DNA of 64,000 bases, from assembly GCF_002211305.1 (NCBI RefSeq), contig NZ_LOKW01000029.1, forward strand, positions 238,763 to 302,762. The letters run 5' to 3'. The first letter of the stretch is position 1, and the number at the start of each line of letters is the position of its first letter. Shown one piece after another: positions 16,320 to 25,558 of this stretch. Position numbers and translations under genes: made by a program. This DNA is from Rhizobium sp. R634 (lineage in GTDB: Bacteria > Pseudomonadota > Alphaproteobacteria > Rhizobiales > Rhizobiaceae). Below the pieces are notes generated by a model that did not search any database, was not told where the DNA came from, and saw only the letters and a program-made list of their open reading frames with translations.

Positions 16320-17513
16320 ATGACCTACTCGCTTACTCGCAGAGCTCTTTGCATGACGACCGCAATCCTGTCGTTGTCCGCCATCGTACCGGGCCTCTCG
16401 GCCCCGGCAAGAGCGGACGAAGACACGATCAAACTCGGAATTGTCGCGCCGATGAGCGGCCCCAACGCGCGCTACGGCGCATTCTCGACGCGCGGCGCGC
16501 AGCTTGCCGTCGACGAGATCAACCAGGCAGGCGGCATCGACGGCCACAAGATAGAAATCTATTCGGCCGACAGCCAGGGCACGCCCGTCGAAGGCGTATC
16601 CGCCACACGCCGCCTCATTGACGAGGACGAAGTCTCCTTCGTCATCGGCGACGTCTCCAGTTCCGTCACCCTCGCAATGCAGCCTGTGGCCGAAGATGCG
16701 GGCGTTCTTCTTCTGAATGCAGCCTCCTCGAACCCCAAGATCACCTATGGAGCAGGCGTCGGCGGCTACAAGTGGACGTTCCGCAACTATCCGACCGACG
16801 AAAACCGCGCCTTGATCGTCGCCAAATATGCCGCCGAACAGCGCGGCTTTACGAAGTACGCCGTCCTCTCCGTCGATACCGATTATGGCCGTTCGGCGAT
16901 CGAATTCACCAAGAAGTACTTGCCGGAATTCAAGGGCGAAATCCTCAGCGAGGATTATTACAAGGAAGGCGAGGTCGATTTCCGCAGCGTGCTGTCGAAG
17001 ATCCGCGACAACGGAGCCCAGGCGATCATCATGTACGGCCTTGCGGATACGACGCCGATCGTCGCCCGCCAGATGGTCGAACTTGGCCTTGCCGGCAAGG
17101 TGACCCTCGTCGGCAATGGCGAGTTCAATACGGCCAAGACGATTGCTTCGGCGCCGACGGCGCTCGAAGGCGCGGTCGAGGCCGCGGCATGGCTTCCGGC
17201 ATGGGATTCCCCGGAAAGCAAGGCCTTCGTCGAAAAGTTCACGACGACCTACAACGAAGCACCGAACAACCATGCCTATGTGCACTGGGATACCGTTCAC
17301 CTTCTCGCCAAGGCGATCCACGAAGCGGGCAGCATCGACCAGGAGAAGGTCCGCGACGCTCTCTCCAAGATCAAGTATAAAAGCCCTGTGGGCGAAGTGG
17401 CGTTCGATGATCACAATCAGGCGCGTTTGCCGATGATCCTCCTGCAGATCGAGAACGGCAAGCCCAGCATCAAGGGAGCCTATACCGCAGACATCAAGTA
17501 CCCGACCCAGTAA
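16320..17513 (+). CDS. Branched-chain-type amino acid ABC transporter substrate-binding protein (LivJ/LivK family)
   Basis: The 397-residue periplasmic protein has a signal peptide (basic MTYSLTRRALC start, cleavage after APARA). The mature domain has KLGIVAPMSGPNARYG, VDEINQAGGIDGHKIEIYSAD, and FVIGDVSSSVTLAMQPVAEDAGV. The ATG at 16320 follows CGGAGCGG. It is the first gene of a complete HAAT importer operon. LivJ-type proteins bind amino acids, amides or urea; context suggests a cyclic amide or hydantoin-like ligand. Confidence 0.93.
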   Translation: MTYSLTRRALCMTTAILSLSAIVPGLSAPARADEDTIKLGIVAPMSGPNARYGAFSTRGAQLAVDEINQAGGIDGHKIEIYSADSQGTPVEGVSATRRLIDEDEVSFVIGDVSSSVTLAMQPVAEDAGVLLLNAASSNPKITYGAGVGGYKWTFRNYPTDENRALIVAKYAAEQRGFTKYAVLSVDTDYGRSAIEFTKKYLPEFKGEILSEDYYKEGEVDFRSVLSKIRDNGAQAIIMYGLADTTPIVARQMVELGLAGKVTLVGNGEFNTAKTIASAPTALEGAVEAAAWLPAWDSPESKAFVEKFTTTYNEAPNNHAYVHWDTVHLLAKAIHEAGSIDQEKVRDALSKIKYKSPVGEVAFDDHNQARLPMILLQIENGKPSIKGAYTADIKYPTQ

Positions 17514-17536
17514 TCGGGGTCGCGAGGAGTACAACC

Positions 17537-18409
17537 ATGTTCTCGACCATTCTCGAGCAGGTCGTCAACGGAATCGTGACCGGCTCCGTCTATGCGATCG
17601 TAGCCGTCGGCATGACGATGATCTTCGGCGTCCTCAGGGCGATCAATTTCGCCCATGGCGAATACTACATGCTGGGAACGTTCGGGGCCTGGTTCGCGAT
17701 CGACTATCTCGGCCTATCGTATGAGGCCTCGATCCTTGTCGGCGTGCTTTCGACGATCGTCATCGCCTATGTCGTCGGGCGCTTCGTGATGCAGCGCATG
17801 GTCGGCGCCCCGGCGGAGGCCGGGGTGCTCGCCACGCTCGGCATTGCGCTGATTCTCCAGAATACGGTCATCCTCGTCTTCGGCGGCGGCTACAAGTTCT
17901 TCACCGGCGGCTATATCGAGCCGGTTTCGATCCTCGGCTTCAGCCTCGCCGAACAGCGGATCCTGATCCTGGTCGTGACGCTCCTCGTCTTCATCGGCCT
18001 CGAGCTGATGGTCACCTACAGCCGTATGGGCAAGGCCATGCGGGCAGTATCGCAAAATGTCGAATGCTGCGAGGTGGTCGGCATCGACGTCTCGCAGGTC
18101 GTGCTGAGGACGTTCATCCTTGGTGCTGCGCTTGCCGCACTTTCGGGTGTGCTGACCGCACCCGTCAACGTGAGCGTCTATGGCGGCATGGGTGAGCTCA
18201 TCACCTTCAAGACGCTTCCGATCATCATTATGGGCGGCCTCGGCAACGTCCGCGGCACCTTCTTCGCGGCCATGATCCTCGGCATCGCTGAAAGCCTGGT
18301 GGCGACCTATGTCGGCCTCCAGTTCCGCGACACCGTCGGCTTCGCGACCCTGATCCTGATGCTGATGTGGCGACCGCACGGCCTCTTCTCCGCGCAGGCG
18401 CGCTTCTAG
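17537..18409 (+). CDS. livH: Branched-chain amino acid ABC transporter permease (LivH family)
   Basis: The 290-residue polytopic membrane protein has characteristic GIVTGSVYAIVAVGMTMIFGVLRAINFAHGEYYMLG and IIMGGLGNVRGTFFAAM segments. It pairs with LivM encoded downstream. GAGGAG precedes the ATG. Confidence 0.94.
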   Translation: MFSTILEQVVNGIVTGSVYAIVAVGMTMIFGVLRAINFAHGEYYMLGTFGAWFAIDYLGLSYEASILVGVLSTIVIAYVVGRFVMQRMVGAPAEAGVLATLGIALILQNTVILVFGGGYKFFTGGYIEPVSILGFSLAEQRILILVVTLLVFIGLELMVTYSRMGKAMRAVSQNVECCEVVGIDVSQVVLRTFILGAALAALSGVLTAPVNVSVYGGMGELITFKTLPIIIMGGLGNVRGTFFAAMILGIAESLVATYVGLQFRDTVGFATLILMLMWRPHGLFSAQARF

Positions 18410-18447
18410 GCGCTCTGCAGGCCCATTCCTGAACTCGAGGACACGAC

Positions 18448-19434
18448 ATGTCTCTCACCGAAACCACTGCACAGCCGAGACGGCGCGATCTCAGGATCCC
18501 GCTCGCCGCCCTGTTGATCGCTCTCGCCGTGGCCGCTCCCTTCATCGGCAGCCGTTACGTCACGCATTCCCTGATCATCGCTCTGATCTTCATGCTGCCT
18601 GCGCACGGACTGAACCTTCTGGTCGGCTACACCGGTCTTCTGTCCCTGGCCCAGGCGGCTTTCTTCGGCATCGGCGCTTATGCAGCGGGTCTGCTGGCCG
18701 TCCACTACGGCACGCCCTTCTACGTGAACATCCTTGCAGCCGCCGCCATCGCCGGCGGACTGGCCCTCCCGCTCGGCATTCCCGCCCTCCGGCTGCGCGC
18801 GACGTCCTTCGTGATGTGCACGCTGGGCTTCGTCATCATCGGGCAGGCCATCGCCAAGAACTGGATCTCGCTGACCCGCGGCGACATGGGGCTCTCCAGC
18901 ATCCCGAAGCCGCATTTTTCCCTTGGCCCATGGTCCTTCACCGTATCGGGCACGACGAATTTCTACTACCTGACGCTCGCGGTCGCTCTCCTTGCCACGC
19001 TGCTCGTCTGGGCGATCGTGCGCTCGCCGGCCGGCCGGAACATGGTCGCCATTCGCGAGAACGAGACGCTGGCGGAATCCGTCGGCATCCCAACCTGGCG
19101 CTACAAGCTCATCGTCTTCATGATCAGCGCCGCCTTCGCCGGCGCCGGCGGGAGCCTCTACGCCCACTACCTGACGGTCGTCAGCCCGCTGACCTTCCAG
19201 ATGTATTATTCGACGACCGTGCTGATCATCGTGCTCGGCGGCGGCGCAGGCACCATCTCCGGCACGATCATCGGCAGCCTGCTCTTCGTCGGCCTGACCG
19301 AGGCGCTGCGCGTCGCCCCCGAAATGAGAATGATCGTCTATGGCCTCTGCCTGCTGATCCTCGTGTTCTGGTTCAAGAAGGGTTTCGCTCCGCTGATCAA
19401 CCGCTTCTGGGACGCGATCGGAGGTGCGAAATGA
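18448..19434 (+). CDS. livM: Branched-chain amino acid ABC transporter permease (LivM family)
   Basis: The 328-residue membrane protein has LNLLVGYTGLLSLAQAAFFGIGAYAAGLLA and VLGGGAGTISGTIIGSLLF, both standard for LivM. It forms the channel with LivH. Its stop overlaps the livG start by 4 nt. Confidence 0.94.
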   Translation: MSLTETTAQPRRRDLRIPLAALLIALAVAAPFIGSRYVTHSLIIALIFMLPAHGLNLLVGYTGLLSLAQAAFFGIGAYAAGLLAVHYGTPFYVNILAAAAIAGGLALPLGIPALRLRATSFVMCTLGFVIIGQAIAKNWISLTRGDMGLSSIPKPHFSLGPWSFTVSGTTNFYYLTLAVALLATLLVWAIVRSPAGRNMVAIRENETLAESVGIPTWRYKLIVFMISAAFAGAGGSLYAHYLTVVSPLTFQMYYSTTVLIIVLGGGAGTISGTIIGSLLFVGLTEALRVAPEMRMIVYGLCLLILVFWFKKGFAPLINRFWDAIGGAK

Positions 19435-20204
19435 CAACCCATCTTCCCATCCTGCAGATCAGAAATCTCAGCAAGTCCTACGGCGCGGTCAGGGCCGTCA
19501 ACGACGTCAGCCTGCACATCGAACGCGGCGAGATCGCCGGCCTCATCGGCCCCAACGGATCCGGCAAGTCGACGTTTTTCGACTGCTCGACGGGCCTTGC
19601 CCGCCCCGACGCCGGCACCGTCGTTCTCGACGGCCAGGATATCACCGGCTGGTCGCTGAACAGGATCGCCCGCGAGGGCAAGATGCTCCGCTCGTTCCAG
19701 AAGACCGTGACGTTCCGGTCGCTGGATGTGGAGGAAAATCTTGTCATCGCCGGTCAGATGTTCACTTTTCCCTCGCTCTGGTCGACGTTCGGCCTCGGCG
19801 CCGCATCTCGAAATCGCGTGACAGGCCTGCGGGAACGGGCACGCGATCTCATCAAGATGGCCGGTCTCTGGGACGTGCGGCATCAGCCGGCGGGAAACCT
19901 CTCGGGCGGCCAGCAGAAGCTCATTCAGTTCGCCTCGATGCTGATGCCGGAGCCGAAGCTCATTCTTCTCGACGAGCCGATGGCGGGCATCAATCCGAAG
20001 ATCATCGAGCGCGTGGTCGAGACCATTCTCTATGCCAACAAAAGCCTCGGGGTCAGCTTCCTCGTCATCGAACACAATATCGATGTCGTGACCAGCATCT
20101 GCCAGCGAGTGATCGTCCTGGATCAGGGCGCGAAACTCGCCGAGGGATTGCCGCAAGACATCATTCAGGACCAGCGCGTGAGGGAGGCTTACCTCGGTGG
20201 CTAA
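19431..20204 (+). CDS. livG: Branched-chain amino acid ABC transporter ATP-binding protein (LivG family)
   Basis: The ATG at 19431 (ATGA overlap with livM) gives 257 residues. It has Walker A GPNGSGKST, signature LSGGQQKLIQFASML, Walker B LILLDEPMAGINP and switch VIEHNIDVV. The long open frame upstream is inside livM and is not used. It overlaps livF by 8 nt. Confidence 0.94.
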   Translation: MTTHLPILQIRNLSKSYGAVRAVNDVSLHIERGEIAGLIGPNGSGKSTFFDCSTGLARPDAGTVVLDGQDITGWSLNRIAREGKMLRSFQKTVTFRSLDVEENLVIAGQMFTFPSLWSTFGLGAASRNRVTGLRERARDLIKMAGLWDVRHQPAGNLSGGQQKLIQFASMLMPEPKLILLDEPMAGINPKIIERVVETILYANKSLGVSFLVIEHNIDVVTSICQRVIVLDQGAKLAEGLPQDIIQDQRVREAYLGG

Positions 20205-20937
20205 TTCGAATCTCACAATTCAGGACCTGCGGGCCGGCTACGGCAACCTCGACATTCTGAACGGCGTCGATCTCGATGTGCTGTCCGGCCAGTTCGTCGC
20301 GCTCATGGGACCGAACGGCGCCGGAAAATCGACGCTGCTCAAGACCCTCTACGGCATGACGACGATCAAGGGCGGCAGCATATCCTGGCAGGACAGGAAC
20401 ATTGCCGGCTACAAGCCGCGCGCGATCCTCGGGGAGGGCATATCCTTCGTGCCCCAGGGCCGCTGCAACTTTCCGCTGATGACGATCGACGAAAACCTGC
20501 AGATGGCCGCCTATACCCTGCGCGACGCCAAGGTGAAGTCCGACAGGGATTATGTCTATGATCTCTTCCCGATCCTGAAGACGCGGCGCAACACGCTCGC
20601 CGGAAACATGTCCGGCGGCGAGCAGCAGCTCCTGGAAGTCGCGATGGCGGTGCTGCAGCGCCCGAAGGTGCTGCTCGTGGACGAGCCCTCCGTCGGGCTG
20701 TCGCCGGCCGCGATCGGCATCGTCTTCGACGAACTTCTCCGGCTTCACGCGGCGGGAATGACCATCCTTCTCGTCGAGCAGAACACCAAGAAGGCGATGG
20801 AGGTCGCGCAGCGCGCGGTCATCCTGCGTCTGGGCAAGGTGATCTGGGACGGACTTCCCAAGGATATCACCCATGACGAGCTGGGTGAGCTGTTCCTGAC
20901 CGGAAAGATGCGCGGCGAACTCGAAGCCGCGCATTAG
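20197..20937 (+). CDS. livF: Branched-chain amino acid ABC transporter ATP-binding protein (LivF family)
   Basis: The 246-residue ATPase uses a GTG start at 20197 inside the end of livG. It has Walker A GPNGAGKST, FVPQGRCNFPLMTIDENL, signature MSGGEQQLLEVAMAV and Walker B LLVDEPSVGLSP. This completes the five-gene importer. Confidence 0.93.
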   Translation: MANSNLTIQDLRAGYGNLDILNGVDLDVLSGQFVALMGPNGAGKSTLLKTLYGMTTIKGGSISWQDRNIAGYKPRAILGEGISFVPQGRCNFPLMTIDENLQMAAYTLRDAKVKSDRDYVYDLFPILKTRRNTLAGNMSGGEQQLLEVAMAVLQRPKVLLVDEPSVGLSPAAIGIVFDELLRLHAAGMTILLVEQNTKKAMEVAQRAVILRLGKVIWDGLPKDITHDELGELFLTGKMRGELEAAH

Positions 20938-20979
20938 ACCAATCGCCCAAGCGGGCCTGATAGCACCGAGGAAACAACC

Positions 20980-22188
20980 ATGAACAATTTCGTGGCCGCG
21001 TCGCGCGTGGCGCGCATCAAGATTTCGCCCAGCACCGCAGCATCGGCGCGGGCGCGCGAGCTGAAGGCGGCGGGCAAGGACATCGTCGATATGACCGTCG
21101 GCGAACCCGATTTCGATACGCCCGAGAATGTAAAGGCTGCGGCGCATGCAGCGATCGATCGCGGTGAAACCAAATACACGGCGGTCAATGGAACGCCGGC
21201 CCTTCGCAAGGCGATCATCGGCGACTTCGAACGCCGCCTGTCGCTGCAATATGCCGACAACGAGATCTGCGTCGGCGGCGGGGCCAAGCAGATCCTGTTC
21301 CTCGCCTTGATGGCGAGCGTCGAGAACGACGCCGAAGTCATCATTCCGGCGCCGTACTGGGTGTCCTATCCCGATATGGTGATCGCCAACGACGGCAAGC
21401 CTGTCATCGTCGAGTGCCCGCAGGAAAAGGGTTTCAAGCTGACGCCGGAAGCGCTCGAAGCGGCGATCACGCAGAAGACGCTTTGGCTGATCCTCAATGC
21501 GCCGTCGAACCCGACGGGCGCCGCTTACAGCCGCGGAGAGCTGGAGGCGCTTGGCGAAGTCCTGCTGCGTCACCCGCATGTCTTCGTCCTTTCGGACGAC
21601 ATTTACGACCAGGTCTGGTTTCGCGAGGAGCCGATGACGACGCTGGTCGCGGCCGTTCCGGCGCTGAAGGACCGGGTGCTTCTGACCAACGGCGTCTCGA
21701 AGTCCTACGCCATGACCGGCTGGCGCATCGGCTATGCGGCCGGACCGGCTCCGCTGATCGCGGCGATCAACAAGCTGCAGTCGCAGATGTCGTCCTGTCC
21801 GTCCTCGGTCAGCCAGGCGGCCGCCGCTTATGCTCTATCCGCGGATCAGTCCTTCGTGCGTGACAGCGTGAAGGTCTACAAGGAGCGCCGTGATTACGCC
21901 TGCGGCCGCCTCAATGCCATTCCGGGAATTTCCTGCCGGGTGCCGGACGGCGCCTTCTATCTCTTCCCGAACTGCGCCGGCGTGATCGGCAGAAAGACGC
22001 CCGAGGGAAATCCGATCGAGACCGATCTGGACTTCGTCCTCTACCTGCTCGACGGCGTCGGCGTCGCCGCCCTGCAGGGAGCGGCCTATGGGCTGTCGCC
22101 CTACTTCCGTCTTTCGATCGCAACCTCGATGGAGGCGATCAAGGAAGCTTGCGACAGAATCGAACGCGCCGTTGCGGATTTGCGCTAG
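20980..22188 (+). CDS. PLP-dependent aminotransferase, class I
   Basis: The 402-residue enzyme resembles the one at 6620-7822 along its whole length: MTVGEPDFDTPENVKAA, NAPSNPTGAAYSRGELEALGEVLLRHPHVFVLSDDIYD, PLP site NGVSKSYAMTGWRIG and C-terminal YFRLSIATS. It follows livF by 42 nt and is probably part of the Liv operon. The paired presence of near-equal aminotransferases in both modules suggests related amino acid intermediates. Confidence 0.9.
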   Translation: MNNFVAASRVARIKISPSTAASARARELKAAGKDIVDMTVGEPDFDTPENVKAAAHAAIDRGETKYTAVNGTPALRKAIIGDFERRLSLQYADNEICVGGGAKQILFLALMASVENDAEVIIPAPYWVSYPDMVIANDGKPVIVECPQEKGFKLTPEALEAAITQKTLWLILNAPSNPTGAAYSRGELEALGEVLLRHPHVFVLSDDIYDQVWFREEPMTTLVAAVPALKDRVLLTNGVSKSYAMTGWRIGYAAGPAPLIAAINKLQSQMSSCPSSVSQAAAAYALSADQSFVRDSVKVYKERRDYACGRLNAIPGISCRVPDGAFYLFPNCAGVIGRKTPEGNPIETDLDFVLYLLDGVGVAALQGAAYGLSPYFRLSIATSMEAIKEACDRIERAVADLR

Positions 22189-22196
22189 AGCAATGT

Positions 22197-22223
22197 CGGG
22201 AAGGGGCACATGCTTCCTTCCCG
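22197..22223. repeat. Hairpin after the aminotransferase gene (terminator-like)
   Basis: An 8-bp perfect stem (22197-22204 with 22216-22223) with an 11-nt loop begins 8 bases after the aminotransferase stop. It may end the Liv operon transcript. Confidence 0.45.
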
Positions 22224-22255
22224 CTGCAACGCGTTGAATCGGCGCGCCATAGTTT

Positions 22256-22279
22256 CCGAAAATCGATTCCGATTTTCGG
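22256..22279. repeat. Rhizobial-type intergenic palindrome (10-bp perfect stem)
   Basis: CCGAAAATCG pairs with CGATTTTCGG around a 4-nt loop (ATTC). Similar palindromes are common as dispersed intergenic elements in Rhizobiaceae, as far as I recall. It could also serve as a bidirectional terminator. Confidence 0.55.
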
Positions 22280-22292
22280 GCCGATGCGCTAG

Positions 22293-22316
22293 GGTCCACG
22301 AAAGAGAGCGTGGACC
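22293..22316. promoter_or_regulatory. Inverted repeat abutting the start codon of the NAC-like regulator
   Basis: GGTCCACG (22293-22300) and CGTGGACC (22309-22316) flank the purine loop AAAGAGAG, and the ATG follows immediately. In RNA the ribosome site would sit in the loop and the start codon at the stem base. In DNA it is an 8-8-8 dyad. Either points to autoregulation. Confidence 0.5.
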
Positions 22317-23255
22317 ATGAGCGTAGATTTCCGCAAGCTGAAAAGCTTCGTCAAGATCGTCGATACCGGCAGCGTGTCCCGTGCCGCCGCGATCCTTCGA
22401 ACGGCACAGCCGGCGCTGTCGCAGCAGATCGCCTCGCTGGAAGCGCATTTCAAGCACAAGCTCCTGATCCGCAGCAATGTCGGCATCACGCCGACCGAGG
22501 CCGGGCTCATTCTCTACCGGCACGCTCAGTTGATGCTGAAGCAGATCGATCAGGCGCAGATCGACATCAACCAGGCGACTGCCTCCATTGCCGGGCGCGT
22601 CTCGATCGGGCTTGCGACCTATTCGACGTCGAGCTCGCTTTCGCTTCCGCTGCTGCGCGAAATGCGGATCAAGCATCCCCAGATCGTCGTGCACATCAAC
22701 GACAGTTTCGGACAGATCCTCAGCGAACTGATCATGACCGGCAAGATGGACATGGCGCTGATCTATGCCTCCGAACCGATCAAGGGCACGACGCTGCAGC
22801 CGCTTTTCAAGGAGGAGATGTTCCTCGTTTCGCCGCCCGGCGAAAACCTGCCTGGTGCCGCCGGCGAAGCCCTGGCCTTGAGCGCACTCGCCGAGATGCC
22901 GCTGCTGCTGCCCAGCAAGAACCATCTGCTGCGGCGCCTGATAGACGATGCGCTGGCGCGCGCCCGCGCAACGCCGACGGTCGTCTCGGAGATCGAGTCG
23001 GTTCCCGCCTTGAGCGCCGCCGTCCTCGACGGGCTGGGCTCGACCATTCTGCCGGCCTCGGTGGTCACGGCGATCCCTTCCTTCGCGGGTGCCCAGGTGC
23101 GCCCGCTGACCAGACCGGTTATCGACGCCACCGTCTCGCTATGCGTGTCGGACCATCTTCCGCTCTCCGAGCCCGCTCTCGCGGCCAAGGCAGTGCTCCT
23201 CGAGATCGTCGGTCACATGACCGCGACCGAACATCCGGGCATTCGTCCCGTGTAG
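22317..23255 (+). CDS. LysR-family regulator, NAC-like (paralogue of the 7829-8734 product)
   Basis: The 312-residue protein starts MSVDFRKLKSFVKIVDTGS and continues RAAAILRTAQPALSQQIASLE, the NAC-type helix-turn-helix, with the effector domain ending CVSDHLPLSEPALAAKAVL. It lies between the Liv/aminotransferase genes and the hyu operon. Both neighbouring operons carry ATA-N9-TAT sites in matching 47-bp blocks, so it is the best candidate regulator of both. Its own start is embedded in a hairpin-forming dyad. Confidence 0.9.
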   Translation: MSVDFRKLKSFVKIVDTGSVSRAAAILRTAQPALSQQIASLEAHFKHKLLIRSNVGITPTEAGLILYRHAQLMLKQIDQAQIDINQATASIAGRVSIGLATYSTSSSLSLPLLREMRIKHPQIVVHINDSFGQILSELIMTGKMDMALIYASEPIKGTTLQPLFKEEMFLVSPPGENLPGAAGEALALSALAEMPLLLPSKNHLLRRLIDDALARARATPTVVSEIESVPALSAAVLDGLGSTILPASVVTAIPSFAGAQVRPLTRPVIDATVSLCVSDHLPLSEPALAAKAVLLEIVGHMTATEHPGIRPV

Positions 23256-23334
23256 GATCGGCAGAAACCTTCCGGTCAGCATCTCCTCTTCACCGCCCGA
23301 GCAGGCGCCCTATCAACCGGGTATTGCAGCGCAT

Positions 23335-23381
23335 CGCTATAAGCAAACCCTATGGCGGCAGACGCGAGTTGTGTTGGCCAA
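23335..23381. promoter_or_regulatory. Conserved 47-bp upstream element with ATA-N9-TAT site (copy 2)
   Basis: The element shares 40 of 47 positions with 16154-16200. The NAC-type site is ATAAGCAAACCCTAT at 23339-23353, followed by the conserved CTATGGCGGCAG and TGTTGGCCAA. It is about 100-150 bases before the hyuA start, at a similar distance to copy 1 from its gene. Confidence 0.65.
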
Positions 23382-23483
23382 CCGCCGCCGAACTCGCCTA
23401 ACCTTGTGAGAGATAAGGGGTTCGGCCTTCGGACCCGCGGTTAACGGGCGCATGCGGCGCCGAGCTTCTGCTTCGAGGGAAAT

Positions 23484-25547
23484 ATGGCAAAACTGGCTTT
23501 CGACACTGGCGGCACATTCACCGATTTCGCTCTCCTCGACGACAGCGGCGAGCTGCATCTGCACAAGGTGCTGAGCACCCCGAAGAACCCGGCCGAAGCG
23601 GTCGTGCAGGGCGTCTCCGAGCTGCTCGAACAATTTTCCGCTTCGATCGCCATGGACAACCTGCAGGTGCTCGGCGCCACGACGGTCGTCACCAACGCCG
23701 TTCTCGAACGCAAGGGTGTCGAAACCGGCTTCGTCACCACCGACGGCTTCCAGGACATGCTGCGCATCCGCAACGAAGGCCGCTACGACCTTTACGACCT
23801 CAACATCAAATATCCCGATCCGCTCGTCACCCGCGCCAACAGCTTCGGCGCCGAGGAAAGGATCGCCGCCGATGGCGAAGTGATGACGGCGCTCAGCGAA
23901 GACAGCGTGCGCGAGATTGCCGGCCGCCTGCGCGAGAAGGGCGTGCGTTCCGTGGCGGTGTGCCTGCTGCACGCCTACAAATATCCTCAGCATGAAAAAC
24001 GCGTGGCGGCCCTTCTGCGCGAAGAAAATCCGGACATCTTCGTCTCGATCTCCTCGGAGGTCTGCCCTGAGATGCGCGAGTTCGACCGCGCTTCGACCAC
24101 TGTGGTGAATGCCTATACCCGTCCGCAGATGGCCGGTCACGTCGCCCATCTCGAGCGGGAGTTCGCCAAGAAGGGCATCGATCGCCAGGTTCTGTGGATG
24201 ACCTCCTCCGGCGGCCTGGTGCCGAGCCGGCGCGCCGCCGAGCTTCCGGTCCGCCTCATCGAATCCGGGCCTGCGGCCGGCGCCGTCGCTGCCGCCGAGT
24301 TCGGCCGGGTTGCCGGCGAAACCAGCGTGCTGTCCTTCGACATGGGCGGCACGACGGCGAAACTCTGCCTCATACCGAACGGTGAGCCGAATGTCGGGAC
24401 CGACCTCGAAGTCGCCCACTACCAGCGCTTCCGCAAGGGGTCCGGCTTCCCGCTGAAGATCCAGTCGATCCAGATGATCGAGATCGGCGCCGGCGGCGGC
24501 TCGATTGCCGCGAAGAACCCGCTCGGCCTGCTCGACGTCGGCCCGCATTCGGCGGGCGCCATGCCTGGACCTGCCGCCTATCAGCGCGGCGGCACCCAGC
24601 CGACGGTCACCGACGCCGATATCCTGCTCGGCTACATGGGCACCGAGTCCTTCGTCGGCGGTTCCTTCAAAGTCTCCAGGGAAGCCGCGCACGAGGCCAT
24701 GGCCAAGCTCGCCAATTCTCTGGAGGTCAGCGTCGAGCGCTGCGCCTGGGGCATTCACGACCTCGTCAACGAATCCATGAGCAAGGCGGCCGCCATGCAT
24801 GCAACGGACCTCGGCGTCGATCCGCGCTCGCTGCCGATGGTGGCCTTCGGCGGCGCCGGCCCGGTCCATGCCTATGGCATCGCCCGCAAGCTCGGCATCA
24901 AGCGGATCATCTGCCCGACCGGCGCCGGCGTCAGCTCAGCCATCGGCCTTCTGATCGCACCGGTCGCGGTCGATCTGTCGATGAGCCATCCGATGCCGGT
25001 GAACGCCTGGAATATCGCCGAGATGAAACGCATCCTCGATGATCTCGCCGCACAAGGCGCCGAAGTGGTGTCGGCTGCGGGCGTCGCCAAGGAGACGATC
25101 GCAAACCGCTTTACCGTCGATATGCGGCATGTCGGCCAGGGCCACGAGATCACCGTCACCCTGCCGGATCGGAACCTTCCCGAAGAGGAATTCCTCAAAC
25201 AGCTCACCGACAACTTCTTCAAGCTCTACCGCGAACTCTTCGGCCGCACCGTGGCTGCGTCCGTCGAGGTCATCACCTGGCGGCTTCGGGCGAGCGGCGG
25301 GAAAGACCAGGTCACCCGTCCGCACGAGACGCAGGCGGAAGAAGCCAGGAAGGGCAGCCGCCAGGTCTATTTCCAGGAACTGGGCGCCTATGCGGAAACC
25401 TCGGTCTACGACCATTACAAGCTTCCGGTGAACCACGAGATCAAGGGACCGGCCATCGTCGAACAGCGTGAATCGACGGCCGTCGTCGGCCCGAGCGGCA
25501 TCTTCCATGTCGATGCCAGCGGCAATCTCGTGATCAATATTCTCTAA
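23484..25547 (+). CDS. hyuA: Hydantoinase/5-oxoprolinase subunit A (HyuA family)
   Basis: The 687-residue protein begins with the actin-like ATPase phosphate loop FDTGGTFTDFALLDDSG and has DMGGTTAKLCLIPNG, EIGAGGGSIA and AFGGAGPVHAYGIARKLGI, the standard HyuA layout. With HyuB it performs ATP-dependent opening of a five-membered cyclic amide (N-methylhydantoin, 5-oxoproline or relatives). GAGGGA precedes the ATG. hyuB follows after 11 nt. Confidence 0.93.
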   Translation: MAKLAFDTGGTFTDFALLDDSGELHLHKVLSTPKNPAEAVVQGVSELLEQFSASIAMDNLQVLGATTVVTNAVLERKGVETGFVTTDGFQDMLRIRNEGRYDLYDLNIKYPDPLVTRANSFGAEERIAADGEVMTALSEDSVREIAGRLREKGVRSVAVCLLHAYKYPQHEKRVAALLREENPDIFVSISSEVCPEMREFDRASTTVVNAYTRPQMAGHVAHLEREFAKKGIDRQVLWMTSSGGLVPSRRAAELPVRLIESGPAAGAVAAAEFGRVAGETSVLSFDMGGTTAKLCLIPNGEPNVGTDLEVAHYQRFRKGSGFPLKIQSIQMIEIGAGGGSIAAKNPLGLLDVGPHSAGAMPGPAAYQRGGTQPTVTDADILLGYMGTESFVGGSFKVSREAAHEAMAKLANSLEVSVERCAWGIHDLVNESMSKAAAMHATDLGVDPRSLPMVAFGGAGPVHAYGIARKLGIKRIICPTGAGVSSAIGLLIAPVAVDLSMSHPMPVNAWNIAEMKRILDDLAAQGAEVVSAAGVAKETIANRFTVDMRHVGQGHEITVTLPDRNLPEEEFLKQLTDNFFKLYRELFGRTVAASVEVITWRLRASGGKDQVTRPHETQAEEARKGSRQVYFQELGAYAETSVYDHYKLPVNHEIKGPAIVEQRESTAVVGPSGIFHVDASGNLVINIL

Positions 25548-25558
25548 AGGAACATCAG

